From Ostrinia nubilalis (taxonomy: Eukaryota > Arthropoda > Insecta > Lepidoptera > Crambidae): a stretch of DNA of 64,000 nucleotides. The stretch lies in contig NC_087093.1 of assembly GCF_963855985.1 (NCBI RefSeq), positions 1,867,501 through 1,931,500 of the forward strand. The letters run 5' to 3'. The translations under genes and the position numbers were made by a program. Below, one piece after another: positions 10,375 to 22,036 of this stretch (position 1 is its first letter; every line of letters begins with the position of its first letter). The notes under the pieces were generated by a model that saw nothing but the letters and a program-made list of their open reading frames with translations, searched no databases and had not been told where the DNA came from.

Positions 10375-10642
10375 AGTCAGATTTCGGGAGCGGGGTGGAA
10401 GCTTTTTAAAAAGGATTATATTTAATTAAACTAAGTGATCACGTCCTCGCCGAGTTGGAGGCGATTTAATAATGATTTAATATTGTGGCCGATCGCAGTC
10501 GTCCAGTACGGTGTTTACAATTTAGTTCTGCTGACACATCTCTTATGTGAATAACAATTCTACGAATGCTTACACTGTAGAGCGGAAAGTGATGACTTAT
10601 CTTGTTTAGTCTAGAGCAGAGGGAGCTGACGGATGCATAACT
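10375..10642 (-). repeat. 5' LTR of the errantivirus-like element
   Basis: 268 bp, identical by eye to 4806-5073. On the minus strand it is the upstream LTR and should hold the promoter. It is followed by the AGCT duplication at 10643-10646. Confidence 0.95.
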
Positions 10643-10646
10643 AGCT

Positions 10647-11632
10647 TCTCTCCAAAGCGGAGTGCATTAAGCCATCGAAATGCATTTGCGATCAGTTAAA
10701 ATTCATAGCTTCGGCAGTGGTAGCGAATGATTGCCCGACCCGAGCAGCCTAGAGCCTTTATTCGCCGAAGTTGCTCTTGTTATTCTATGCAAATTACTGG
10801 CCCGAATGTACCCTAAACGGGTATTTGGGAGATTCGAGTTTTTATGCAAACAAACCTAAGTTATTCAAGTGCGCCTTTGCATGGAACTTGCATAGTGAAT
10901 CGGTTGAATGCGCTAACGTTTACGCGATTACCGGTGGCTTGTTCTAGTGTTTTAGTATTTTCCGCTGCAATACTCGGGATGTGCAGCCATTGTATTTTTA
11001 AACGGGTTGAGTTAGCAACATTTTCTGTGGGAGGTTTAAGTGCGGAATTGAAATCTTACGGTAAAATTTAAGCAAAAAAAGCAGCTGCTTTTTTCTTTAG
11101 TTTCTTTAGGTATTATTGTTTCTTACTGTCTTGCCCTCATGGTCTAGCAGTAAGGGGATAGTTCTTAGATGCGCTGGAAGGGCAAAAAAAGAATGAGACA
11201 TGTGTACGCTCCTTAAGAGCATTTGACAATTTGTATGTACCAATTTAATTAGTCTACACAAAGATAATTTTGATTTAATTTTTTGATTTTGATGGTACAC
11301 ATACATTGAATTGGGTAAATTGTATACAGTTTAATTGGAACATTTCAGATTTGAAATATGATTTTTTAGCTTCGAAAAACGTATTAAGCAGTCCCTTCGA
11401 TTAAGCTATGCCAATCACCAATGAATTATTCTTCTATACAGGTAGGTAAATTAATTTGCTACTCACGCTTAGTATTCTCTTAAATATGCAATGAAATTAT
11501 AAATAAGGATGCATGAATATTGAATACGTATTTTCATATAGGCGTAAACTAGGCGTAATTTGAGTTAATGCCCAAACTTCAGCATGGTTCAACCGGGATA
11601 TGCCCACTATTGCAATTCCTGTATATCCAGCG
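10647..11632. other. Presumed intron, no recognised feature
   Basis: Resumes the sequence interrupted by the errantivirus insertion. No credible exon. A ctcatggtctagcagtaagg stretch near 11135 looks slightly tRNA-like but has no full cloverleaf. Confidence 0.45.
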
Positions 11633-11694
11633 CAGTTTAGCCGCCAATGGAACCCAACCTGCGAGGGTTGGGGTCCCGAGGGACGGCTAAGCTG
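11633..11694. repeat. Compact nested inverted repeat (hairpin)
   Basis: Outer stem cagtttagccg / cggctaagctg (one G-U) encloses an inner stem ggaacccaacct / agggttggggtcc with a tiny loop. In RNA it would fold into a strong ~62-nt hairpin. It may be part of a repeat; class unknown. Confidence 0.7.
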
Positions 11695-13635
11695 TTGAAA
11701 CCAGCAAGTAAATTAATCAAAAGCAAATAGGAGTAGTGTGCTTGCCACTGCACGTATACTGACCAACAGGATTGTGTATAAAGATTAGTTTTATAAAAAA
11801 TCCATTTAAGGAAGAATGAAATTGTAAGTGTCGTTTAGGTTAAACTTAAAAAACTTTTGAGAAATGCTAAAGAAACAAAAACAGTCATTAAGCATGTTTT
11901 TTGTAAAAAAAAATGGAATTTTACACATAAAATGCCTCATTATTTATATGAGTAAGTATATCTCGACCGTTGTCCATCCCTATATTCATAAATATACTTA
12001 AATTCTATTAGCTAAGTGGCAAAAGGAAGTACTGAATAAAATGTTTCAGTAAGTATTTACCTAATGGTACGAGTAAGTAACTAACACGTTGTTCGGAATA
12101 AATAAAATAACTGGTTAACTGATGAGTACTAAACTTCATTTGTTTCTTATGTATATTTACTCGTCTTGCTCTTGCATTACACTATAATCCGGGCCTTTTC
12201 AAGGCGAGAGTGAATAGGCACTTACAGGGCAGATATGTACCATCCTAGACTGCATCTCACTTAACACCAGGTAAGATGGGGTCAAATACCTGCCTTGCCT
12301 GTTGCAACTATCCGTAAATAAAATCTAAACACAACAGTGTTACGTAGATATGAGGGACAAATAAATATTATACTACCTCGTAACGTGTGACTGGCCCGTT
12401 GCCAGACTCTATCTATCTATCTGTCTATCTAGTAGATACCTTGATTAAATCAATAGCGAAACAAACAAAGATTTCGCGAATTGATTCGCGTACGGGTGTT
12501 TGCTGTCCCGAATGCTAGGTTTGTTCGGAAAATGTGTTTTTCTTTGCGACTACACGTTTTTGCTGCAAAATAGCCCATAATACGACTATGTAAGATGCGA
12601 TAGTGCTTAACTAGATGTGCTGACGACTGTAGGTACATATAAACTACCTCGAAGCTTTCGTGATGGAGTCACGTGCTTCTTTTTTAAATACGTGAATAAC
12701 TTGTCAGCATGGTTTTAATTGTAAAACATTAATGGTTGATTAATTGACTGATACTGTCGCTTTATGGGACTAATACGTTTTAACCTACTTGGTTGGGCTT
12801 TTGAATATGAAAAAAATCGAATAGAAATGCGACTTCTAAACCCGCTTTCTGGGCCTCTTTTGCTGCTCTGCGCATGTTGTAGCCAAAAGACCGTAATGCG
12901 TGCCCTCCAGTATTTAGTAATAATATTCTGAATAGTTTCCCTTCGAAAAAAAGTTACTCAGTCCAAATGAAAAGCGCATTATTCAAACTCAACCCGCCCC
13001 GCAAGACGTTGTAATGCACGTCTAGCATTTTAAACTCCTAATCTGTCCCCGTGTAGATTGGCCGCGCTAACGAGCGAATAATTACATATTGATCCCTATT
13101 ACAAATGCAAAAATGGGGATCCCCGATGCATACATAATGCCCCCTTGTGTCGTGGCGCAAGACACGGCAGTCCCCGTTTAAATGGATTGCAAGGATTTTT
13201 CGCAGGGAGTGCGGGTTATTGAGGTTGATTTAAAAGATCCCCCTTTTTGCTGGCACGGACGACGCAATCAAGGTGCTATGGCACCTTATATTGTACAGTT
13301 AAAGCCAGTCTTTGGCAATTTGGCAAACAAATAAAGACGGCTAAATTGACACTGAGCTTTCTATGTCGTCTAATGCAGTCTACACCAAACCGCCGATATA
13401 AGTTGTCGACTTTAGAAATGTTGTTAAAAGTTATAGAAAGTACAAGTCGTCAATATGATTCTTTTGAATGGGACGTAAGTTACAAACAGTTAAAAACTTT
13501 CTTCTGCAACTTCTATTTTACATTTAAATAACAACAAAGTTGTAATGCAGTTTTTGCAGTATTAGTTTCTAATTAATAAGTATAGAAAAGACCATCGAAA
13601 TCTGTGTAATATAACATGCAGCTGACTTATTAATA
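11695..13635. other. Presumed intron with a LINE-like 3' end and a microsatellite
   Basis: About 12190-12320 reads like a non-LTR element end (FKARVNRHLQGRYVPS then a stop, catctcacttaacaccaggt, ending aaataaaatc). A tetranucleotide (TCTA)n tract lies at 12407-12431. Nothing else identifiable. Confidence 0.45.
12407..12431. repeat. (TCTA)n microsatellite
   Basis: Tandem tcta/tctg units. Confidence 0.85.
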
Positions 13636-13712
13636 CAGTGTGTCCGGGCATGTAGTGATCAAACTTTAAGGGCGTAATCTATGGACAATTTTATCGATGA
13701 AAATACTTCAAA
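13636..13712 (+). repeat. Left terminal inverted repeat
   Basis: Pairs with 18220-18296. The right copy continues caaaggacaatg where the left copy is broken by the palindrome and resumes as ggacattg at 14607, so the original repeat was about 85-90 bp. Confidence 0.85.
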
Positions 13713-14606
13713 TTTGGGACTTGACCCATTTCTCGCAAAATTACGAGGATTTAAGTTTTTAATTTTTAGTTTTCACCTCTTCCTTCAAAAACAAGTGAAA
13801 ACGTGGGTAACTTAACATTAATAAGCAAATATTTTATATCATGCGATAGCCAATAAAATTATCTATTAGTAGAAGTAGAAAACGGACACAAGTTTCATAC
13901 ATTTTCAGGGAGTAAGACTGGATTTAATTAGAAAAAAGCATGACTTTTTTTACTTCTTTTTCAGTTATTTTCCAACACAAGAAAAACCAGGTCGTTAAGG
14001 TATGTTTTATTTGCATTGTATTATTAGTATTTGAGCTATTCTACAAAATGAATGTAAATTTATTAGTCTACGTCCATTAGTTTCGACGTAATTGTTAAAC
14101 AAAGATACCCCTTCCCAGCGGTTTCCATAGCGCACGCGACATGCGAAAATGCACTGCCTGAAAGAATCACACAACCTATTCCGATTACTATGGAAACCGC
14201 TGGGAAGGGGTATCTTTGTTCAACAATTACGTCGAAACTAATGGACGTAGACTAATAAATTTACATTCATTTTGTAGAATAGCTCAAATGCTAATAATAC
14301 AATGCAAATAAAACATACCTTAACGACCTGGTTTTTCTTGTGTTGGAAAATAACTGAAAAAGAAGTAAAAAAAGTCATGCTTTTTTCTAATTAAATCCAT
14401 TCTTACTCCCTGAAAATGTATGAAACTTGTGTCCGTTTTCTACTTCTACTAATAGATAATTTTATTGGATATCGCATAATATAAAACATTTGCTTATTAA
14501 TGTTAAGTTACCCACGTTTTCACTTGTTTTTGAAGGAAGAGGTGAAAACTAAAAATTAAAAAACTTAAATCCTCGTAATTTTGCGAGAAATGGGTCAAGT
14601 CCCAAA
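13713..14606. mobile_element. 894-bp near-perfect palindromic element inserted in the left terminal repeat
   Basis: Arms 13713-14130 and 14188-14606 (ends tttgggacttgaccc / gggtcaagtcccaaa) with a 57-bp spacer; only a handful of mismatches by eye. The flanks are cttcaaa and ggacattg, and the intact right-hand terminal repeat reads cttcaaaggacaatg. The insertion point is therefore exact, with AAA as the possible duplicated target. No coding capacity. Confidence 0.85.
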
Positions 14607-15196
14607 GGACATTGTCAGAAACCGCCTAAAAAACCGCCAAAAAACATTAACCCATCATAATTATTTTCTATTTTTTTTAATACATTAAGCACCCTTTCGT
14701 TCTAATGGACACTTAAGCATTGAAAAATTAAATAAATAAGTCTTTTAACGTTTATTCTATAATACTATTACAACTTCCGGACGTTTTGGTACGTGGCATG
14801 GTCTAAAACCTATCAAGTTCCATAATTTTTGCCGATAAAATCTGCACGAGGCATTACCGTACTTTATTGCTGGGAGTCCATGTATAGTGATGTTCCTGTG
14901 GCCATCATAGACAATAAAATATCGATTTTGAAAATAAAATAAATCGATTAAACTGCTTTGAAGACTAGATTTGCGTTAAAAGCTAAAAAGATATTGACAC
15001 TATTACAAGAAGCTATCTAAAGTGTCCAACTGGTCGAAGGTCGTAAATAAAATAAAAATAATTAGGACCATAAACTGATATTCATGGTATCATAACTGTA
15101 AAAGTGTCAGAATCCGATGTTGAATCCAATGCCAGTTGAAGTGTGAGAAACATATATCAACCTAGTATAGTTGCCAGTCTCTCATAATCTATGCCA

Positions 15197-15375
15197 ATGA
15201 GGGTTTTCGCGATTGAAAAATCCGCCAGATGGCAATACGTAGACGTGAGGTCCAAATGCTGCATGATTGGTTATTTTTGACATGACATTGACAGATATCC
15301 ACCAATCATGCAGCATTTGGACCTCGTGTCTACGTATTGCCATCTCGCGGATTTTTCAATCGCGAAAACCCTCAT
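15197..15375. mobile_element. 179-bp palindromic MITE-like element
   Basis: 75-bp arms 15197-15271 (atgagggttttcgcgattga...) and 15301-15375 in inverted orientation, with a 29-bp spacer. Arms nearly identical by eye. Similarity fades outward (ctatg..aatgaggg), so exact ends and duplication are unclear. Confidence 0.8.
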
Positions 15376-16623
15376 TCATAGCACATTAATAATAGACCAA
15401 TGAACTTTTATAGATTGTGAAAGAGAAGATAAAGATTTTATTAAAATCTTGCCACGAAGTAGTTTTTCAGTAGAAACCAGGATTGGATAATCGCTACAGG
15501 CAAGTATCAGAACATTTTATAAATATTTTTAATCGATTATATCCTTGTGAATAGTTTTAATAAATTGTCATTTTACTTTTTCAATTAAAACTTTTTCAAT
15601 CCCTAGTCTTGTCAAACTGTCATAATGTCAACAAATTATAAATGTCACGTCAGTTGACTCAATTTCAGTCTTCTGTGCGTTTATTGTATTTTTATTTCAA
15701 TGAAATAGTGCTAAAGGGTTAGTACTAAAAGTGAAAGCCTTTTTTCAGAAAGAAAACCAATGTGGTGCCCTTATTATTCATACTGTTTGAAAGTTACAAG
15801 TCAGTGATACAGAGTTACCGACATTATAACTCCGTAGTGATACCATACCAAAGAAGAAGTTTTCCTAAACACACTCACTTGTGTTATTTTTATATGTGAT
15901 CAAATAAAAAGGATTAATTCTACTGCTCAAATGGAATAACTTATCCCAAGAGACCGAATATAAAAAAAAACCTCTCCATAGAAATTATCACCATCACGAG
16001 GATGTGAATTTTTTTGAGAATTTGATATTGGTCCTGTAAGAAAAGTAGTTGTATTTCAGTAGTAGAATCAACCCTTCTTGTTTCATCAGCAAGAGTAACT
16101 ATAAAAACGCCCTGTAGGTAGGTATTATTAAGCTGAAGAGTTTGTTTAGTGTCAAAGACTGTCACACAGTGTAACTTAAATTGGCATATTATGATAATGA
16201 ACATAAAAACTTAAATAAATATTTGTTAATATTTTTTGTATTTATTTATTTTCCCAAAGCTTCACAGTGACAGCTGAAACAGAAATACTGTTGTAAAACT
16301 AAACTTGGAACAAACTGTTACAAATATTTTACAAATTAAAATAAAACCGCATGTTGCTTTACTTTCTCGTATAGGTAATAAATGTAATTAATGGCTAGAT
16401 TATTAATGTTACTTTGTTACCCTCAATAGTGAGGAGATCTTATAAAATGGTAACCCTGATTTTCATTGTCATTCAAGTGCTCTTTCTTCGCATAGGCTTC
16501 TGTGATTTGGCCAAGGGCCACACACATTGCGATAACATTATGCGACATTGATTTGACAGCAGCGGAGTGAAGTCTTGCGACTATGCAAAATGATACCCTG
16601 TAATCGTAGCGCATATAGACATA
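15376..16623. other. Interior of the TA-flanked element, nothing recognised
   Basis: No transposase-like frame and no clear repeats. The longest open frame (15941-16204, minus) is AT-driven and unlike known proteins. Confidence 0.4.
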
Positions 16624-16868
16624 GACGGGGCGGGGCACATAGCTCGTAGAGCTGATGGCCGCTGGGGCAGGAAAGTTCTTGAGTGGCGACCACGAGCCGA
16701 AAGACGTAGCGTGGGCAGGCCTCCCACTAGGTGGACCGACGATCTGGTGAAGGTCGCGGGAGGTGCCTGTATGCGAGCGGTGCAGGATCGGTCCTCGTGG
16801 AAATCCTTGGGTGAGGCCTTTGTCCAGCAGTGGATGTCTTTTCGGCTGAAACGAACGAACGAACGATA
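16624..16868 (+). mobile_element. RTE 3' fragment, (ACGA)n-tailed subfamily
   Basis: Reads GHIARRADGRWGRKVLEWRP, RPPTRWTDDLVKVAG, SLGEAFVQQWMSF then runs into a (acga)n tail at 16848-16867 without the usual stop. This is the same protein end as at 2-298 but a different subfamily and tail. Truncated 5'. Confidence 0.8.
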
Positions 16869-17060
16869 CGTATTACCACTATTTACCAGACATTACTATT
16901 TATTGCATACTCGCCGGATTACACGTAGGAGCACGCGCGTTACAGCTTCGGCCTTGCATTATTATAAGATGTTGTTCCGCCCTTTTACGAACTTCCTCCG
17001 TGAGGATATCCCCGCCGAATTCTATGATGAACCTATCAAAAGTCATATTCTACAATGTCA

Positions 17061-17214
17061 ACCCACCACAAGGTGGACCGACGACCTGATAAAGGTAGCG
17101 GAAAGTCGCTGGATGCAGGCCGCTACCAACCGTGCGATGTGGAAGTCATTGGGGGAGGCCTATGTTCAGTAGTGGACGTCCTGTGGCTGAAATGATGATG
17201 ATGATGATGAAATG
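17061..17214 (+). mobile_element. RTE 3' fragment, (ATG)n-tailed subfamily
   Basis: Reads RWTDDLIKVAESRW, WKSLGEAYVQ, then an in-frame TAG in place of a Gln codon, then the normal stop and (atg)n tail. About 150 bp; dead. Confidence 0.8.
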
Positions 17215-17643
17215 AATGAAAATGACAAATCTTCGAACGTGTATAATACCGTGCCAAAGTAATCATATAATTTTGGCACCTTAATAACTATTGCCGTTTT
17301 TGTTGTAAAGATCATGCAGCGCTACTTGCGGATATTATTGGAAAGAAAACTATGTGGGCTCTAGATCTGAAGCCGCTTTAGCGAACACGAAGTGCTCATA
17401 CAATGCGGCGTATTTTCTTCCAGTCTTTAGTCAGGACTTTAGTCGAATTAAAACCCCGGTTGAACGTGATATAGCCGCACTAGAATACGATGCTTTTTTG
17501 CATAATCGCAAAACTTCGTTCCAGTGTCGACCGAATGTTATCACGATGTATGTGGCCCAGGGGTTACCGTAGCCGCTAAGGTTTGAAACTTCTTGCTTAA
17601 AATATTGTAGTCTTTGGCATAGACTACGACGGTAGTCATGGAG

Positions 17644-17971
17644 ATAGGAGTTTGTTATCTCATGTCAGATGTAAATGGTGAAAAGAAAACTCATGATTGG
17701 TGTTATTTTTATGCAATATGTAGGTATTTTATAAAAGTGGAACCCCGAGTGATCTCCAAAACCCATTCTATTATTATATACGATTCGGCTTCGATATCTA
17801 TAATACAATAGGAGTTTATTTCATGTGTCAGATGACAAGGGTGGAAACAACCTACGATTCATGTTGTTTATTTACGTGCAATATGTGGGCATATTATAAA
17901 AGTGGAATGCCGAGTTGTATTTCTAAAACTTGTTCTATTATTTTATACTATTTGGCTGCGACTCGGCGTGA
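17644..17971 (+). repeat. Diverged tandem duplication, ~164-bp unit
   Basis: Both units share in order taggagttt, catgt(g)tcagatg, gcaatatgt, ttataaaagtggaa, ccgagt, aaac and ttctattatt. They start at about 17644 and 17808. Confidence 0.65.
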
Positions 17972-18219
17972 CGACAATACAAAACATTTTTCGCGAATCG
18001 GTGTTCATACATTCACTTAATACATTAGACGCCATGTTGTCATAAACGACATATTATAAAATCGCTGTGATTTAATATTCTTAATCATTAATTTTATGGC
18101 AAGTGTCCATCAGGAATCATTGTTCTTACACACAGAATCGTATTATTTCGCTTTCGGGTAGTAATATGTCAAAATTGTTGGTTCTTAGGCGAACAATGTA
18201 TGGAGAACGAACATTGTCC

Positions 18220-18296
18220 TTTGAAGTATTTTCATCGATAAAATTGTCCATAGATTACGCCCTTAAAGTTTGATCACTACAAGCCCGGACACACTG
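18220..18296 (-). repeat. Right terminal inverted repeat of the TA-flanked element
   Basis: Inverted copy of 13636-13712, followed by TA and then tacactgatt. Confidence 0.85.
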
Positions 18297-18298
18297 TA

Positions 18299-20340
18299 TA
18301 CACTGATTGAAAATTTAGATGTCGTAGTAGTATGTTGCCTATAGTCTCAATTTCATTGCATACCCGAATGGGTAACACTGTTGTAACTCTAGTTTTGATT
18401 GTGACCAGCAGATTGTACACAATTTTGTCAAGATTCCATTCTTTTCTATGACTGAATGTGCGTGGAAAATTGAAATGAGTTCAGTGTCTACGCTACCATA
18501 TACATCAACGCTGATGCAAGTTAAAACAAATGAAATAAATACTCAGAACTATGTGAAGTGCACCCGCTTCCCTCTCATAGCATGGGGGTTCCTCTCTGGC
18601 AAGGCCGGCAGTAATGGCTGAGCAAACACCATCTGCATGGCCCCAATAAAGCCCATCCTCGATGAATTCATTACTGAAATAAGGTTTCGCTTTAGTCAGC
18701 TATGTTAAAAATTGAAAATCTCACCTAATTTGTATGCTCATCCAGTTCTTTTGGTGGCTCCAATTTAGGAATATTAGGACCGTATTAAAGAGGCTGAAAA
18801 CTCTCAGGATTTAATCTTATGCTTAGACTGAGGCTTTTGATTGGTTGAATTTCAATATTTAGACCAATCACAGGGCAAAATGTATGACCGAGATTAAATA
18901 AAGTTTTTAGTGTTATTTTAATACGGCTTCTATTTGCGTCTCTGTCAACCAAAGATAGGTAATGCACAAAATATGTATTTTTTTCTTCTTACTTTAAATG
19001 CCAGTACCACAGCCAGTACTTACTAAATTGTAGTGTAGAAGTATTGTTGCGAACGATTCAAATGTAAATCATACTCAGTTTATTTTTGTTCTCAAGTAAG
19101 TGACAATATGTTTTTATTGAGAAATAAAGAATCTTTAAACCTTAAACCTTATTATTTTATTTATTCGACTAAAGCTTTTAAAGTGTGAAGACTTTCATAC
19201 AGCTATTGAATTTTGTATGGATTTTTTTATTCTTTTATTATTGTTGTTGTTTTGATAAGCCTACAAGCTCTTTCCACAACAATTGTCTAGTTAGTAGCTT
19301 AATGATTAAGCCGCCTAGCTAGACCCGCTTTCCTCTCATCCCCTCGACCCCGGTCTACTTCTTCCATCCAGTAATCACTGGACAAACACGATCTGCATAA
19401 GGCCGGCCAATAACGCCCAGCCTCCCCTGAATTCATTACCCCGTAATCAGGACGGCATGTTTTTGTTCCACGTTCAACTTGGAAGATGAATTTAAAAACA
19501 AAAGAATGCATTGACAATTTGAGACACGTTTTTTTTTCAGCGATAGGTGTATTTTAAAGTTGCCAGGATTTATTTATGTTTGACATTCGAGGGACGAATG
19601 CAGCACAAAAGGAGAAATTAAGGTTCAATACCTATTTGCTCGAAACATAGATAAAAAACTTAATACCTTTCAGATTTTGCAGCGTTTGACATGCTATCAT
19701 AATTTTCATGTTCACAAAAGGGAAAATGCGTTGAAAAATGTCATTGTTTTTTCCCTGGATTGTCAGATTTTGGTATCGAAGAGATATTCGCAGGCAAAAC
19801 GTGTTACATACTGTGTACACGCAGATTTGGGCCGTGATAGAGATTGAAATAGCCGAGCGGCCAAAGCCCGTAGGCGTAACGCCGGCACCAAAAAGACGTG
19901 ACTGAAAAAAACAATGCCGTTCGCGCCCTCGCCTGTTTTGAACTTCGAACATCATTTAAAAAATATTTTTGGGATAATTTTTGTTCTATTTTGTTTATTT
20001 TTCGTTCTGATTGTCATAAGTACAGAGGGCTTAGTGCTTAACATTACTTTACGTTAGATGTCGCTAGCGAGTGCGTCAAAAAATCTATGAAGATTTTAGT
20101 TCCGTTAGTGAAGTAGCCGTTAGGGGAGCTGTGTCCTTCATACATTTAATTTTAATGTCATTTTTTACGTCGCTAGCGAGCACACCTAAAGCTTCAACCA
20201 CACCAACGCGTGCAGATCGCCATGGCCGCATAATATAAACCCTGATCTTCCCAGCAGTAATGATTGGGCAAACAAGCATCTGCATAGCCGAGGCGAGCCA
20301 CTCTCGTCTGAATACATTACGACAGAGCCTTTTTCAGGAC
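18299..20340. other. Presumed intron holding three diverged copies of one repeat
   Basis: Segments at about 18545-18675, 19317-19445 and 20240-20320 share, in order, cagtaat, gagcaaacac-type, atctgcat and gaattcattac. A short A/T tail (taaagaatctttaaacctta) at 19125-19150 resembles a retroelement end. No coding exon seen. Confidence 0.45.
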
Positions 20341-22036
20341 CCTCCTGATGTGGTTTCGGCAGTTTTAAGCGGATTTTTGTTTACACTTAAGTTTTTCTTT
20401 ATAAATATCCCTGGACATTTTACACTGCTCCTCTAGTCCCAAAATAAGCAAAGTTTGTACTATGGGTACTAGACAACGGATATAAACATACTTAAATACT
20501 TTACAATTAATTCTATTTAATTATAAGTAAGATTTTTAAATAAACATCGTTCTCAAAGAAACACATGCCACAAAAGCTTTTTTGAGGTTTCGAAAAGAAC
20601 TTGATATCGCCCTGAATTTCAGATAATAAATGGCTTCACTAATTTACAGCCGAAGGATATTTGTTTACAAGCCTTTGAGTATTTATTATTTCCTGATCGA
20701 ATATCGTACACACCAATCGCAGCCGTATTTTTAAAAGTAAATGGAGCTATTTTCAATGCAAGAATTTTCGGACGAGAATGTGAAAATAACGTGATCATTT
20801 TTTGGGTTTCATGGGATCATTTTCAGGCTCTCTAGGCAAATAATATGGCGTAAATTGATATCAAAACCGCGCAGAAACCTACATAAAACTCCAAATGGAA
20901 GATGAAAAGTATGTTAAAACATTGGAAGGAACGTGAAAAATTGTTATCGTAGTTATTCAATATACGAGTGAGTAGCTTTCAGCAGCAGCATGGAAGCGTT
21001 TGCAAACGCCAAAATCCAGCAAAAAGACCGTCTATTATAATAACAAGCGCACAAAATGATATTTGTATAGAGTTCAGTTAGTCGGCAATCACGCTTAAAG
21101 TTGATTAGCATAAAATAACAGAGGCTAATGAGTCTCTGTTCGGATCCGCGCATAACATTAAAGCTCCTTGCAGTACGAAAACATAATTATGCCGGCATTT
21201 TGAGGAATGTAGATGTTCGGGGTAACAATGCAGGCGTAGGCCCTGGTCTGGAATTAGATTTTGGCAGTTCCAAATTTTGTCACGCGCCAAAACCGCCGTC
21301 GAAGTTAGTCGATTTGTTGTTATTGTAACGCGAATTCTGGCGGTTTTCATCGATGTCAAAATCAACAGATTCGTAAGTTATGCGTCTAAAATTTCGACTG
21401 CATACTATTACATACTTATTCATATAAGATTAAGGAAAATACTTAGTGCCAAAACTGTTCATCAAACTGAAGAGTTACAATAAAAATCATATTTTTACTG
21501 AATTATGAAATATATACCTTCTTGTTGCTATTAAGAAAAATATGCTTATGTAGACGTGTTTTAACTTACATACCCTAAATATTTTAGAATATAAAAGAGT
21601 TTCAAAATTCAAAGGAGATTTCAAAGAATCAAAAAGCAAAGTAATATATTATGGAAAGTTTAATCCTTTGTTTGTGCACAAGTCACCGAACACATTAGCT
21701 GCTCGCTGTAAGACGTCACACCACACTTCTCGACCATCCATTCACCTTCATTAATCTCTGCATATAGAACTCCGAGCATTTCAACCCAATCCAATGAATT
21801 CCCGATAGAAGAAAATCTTCTTTCAACTTCAAATAAATCAGTAGAGCCTTTAAATTCAATCTCAAAAAAGTAACTTGCGGCCATACTTCATACTTTTGTA
21901 AGTTTTATGAGCCGTGGCTTCGGCCGTTTTACGAGGTTTTTATTACTTGCATTGTTGGTGGCCATAATGAATTCATTGAGAGTGAAATCGGATTGGAGCG
22001 TCGAAAACAACTGTAATAATAACTTTTAAAAAAAAT
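20341..22036. other. Presumed intron, no recognised feature
   Basis: AT-rich single-copy-looking sequence. The overlapping short open frames here look like chance. Confidence 0.4.

Larger units (their letters stand above)
4806..10642 (-). mobile_element. Errantivirus-like Ty3/Gypsy retroelement with gag, RT-deleted pol and env
   Basis: A complete 5837-bp insertion read on the minus strand. It has 268-bp LTRs (4806-5073 and 10375-10642) that look identical, a 4-bp AGCT duplication, a primer site matching serine tRNA, a purine tract, and the order gag (9704-8454), pol (8391-6313), env (about 6389-5037). Gag without zinc knuckles plus a third Env-like frame with a C-terminal membrane anchor is the errantivirus pattern (gypsy, 17.6, and TED in moths); the precise relative is inference. 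The element is shorter than a full errantivirus because reverse transcriptase and nearly all RNase H are missing from pol. Identical LTRs mean recent insertion, so the copy must have been reverse-transcribed by enzyme from another element, or the deletion followed insertion. Confidence 0.92.
13636..18296. mobile_element. 4.66-kb TA-flanked element with ~77-bp terminal inverted repeats, nested insertions inside
   Basis: The left end CAGTGTGTCCGGGC.. (13636-13712) recurs inverted at 18220-18296 with one visible mismatch over 77 bp. Both ends are flanked by TA (13634-13635 and 18297-18298), as expected for a TA-targeting DNA transposon. No transposase frame is visible inside. The interior holds an 894-bp palindrome placed in the left repeat, a 179-bp inverted repeat, two RTE fragments and a diverged tandem duplication. 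Alternatively, two separate copies of a short element ended up in opposite orientation. Superfamily unknown. Confidence 0.7.

Noticed and set aside
11125..11190. Possible tRNA (tggtctagcagtaagggga)
   Set aside because: Lacks a T-arm and a matching acceptor stem.
16711..17172. 153-codon plus-strand open frame
   Set aside because: It joins two separate truncated RTE fragments by chance read-through; not one gene.
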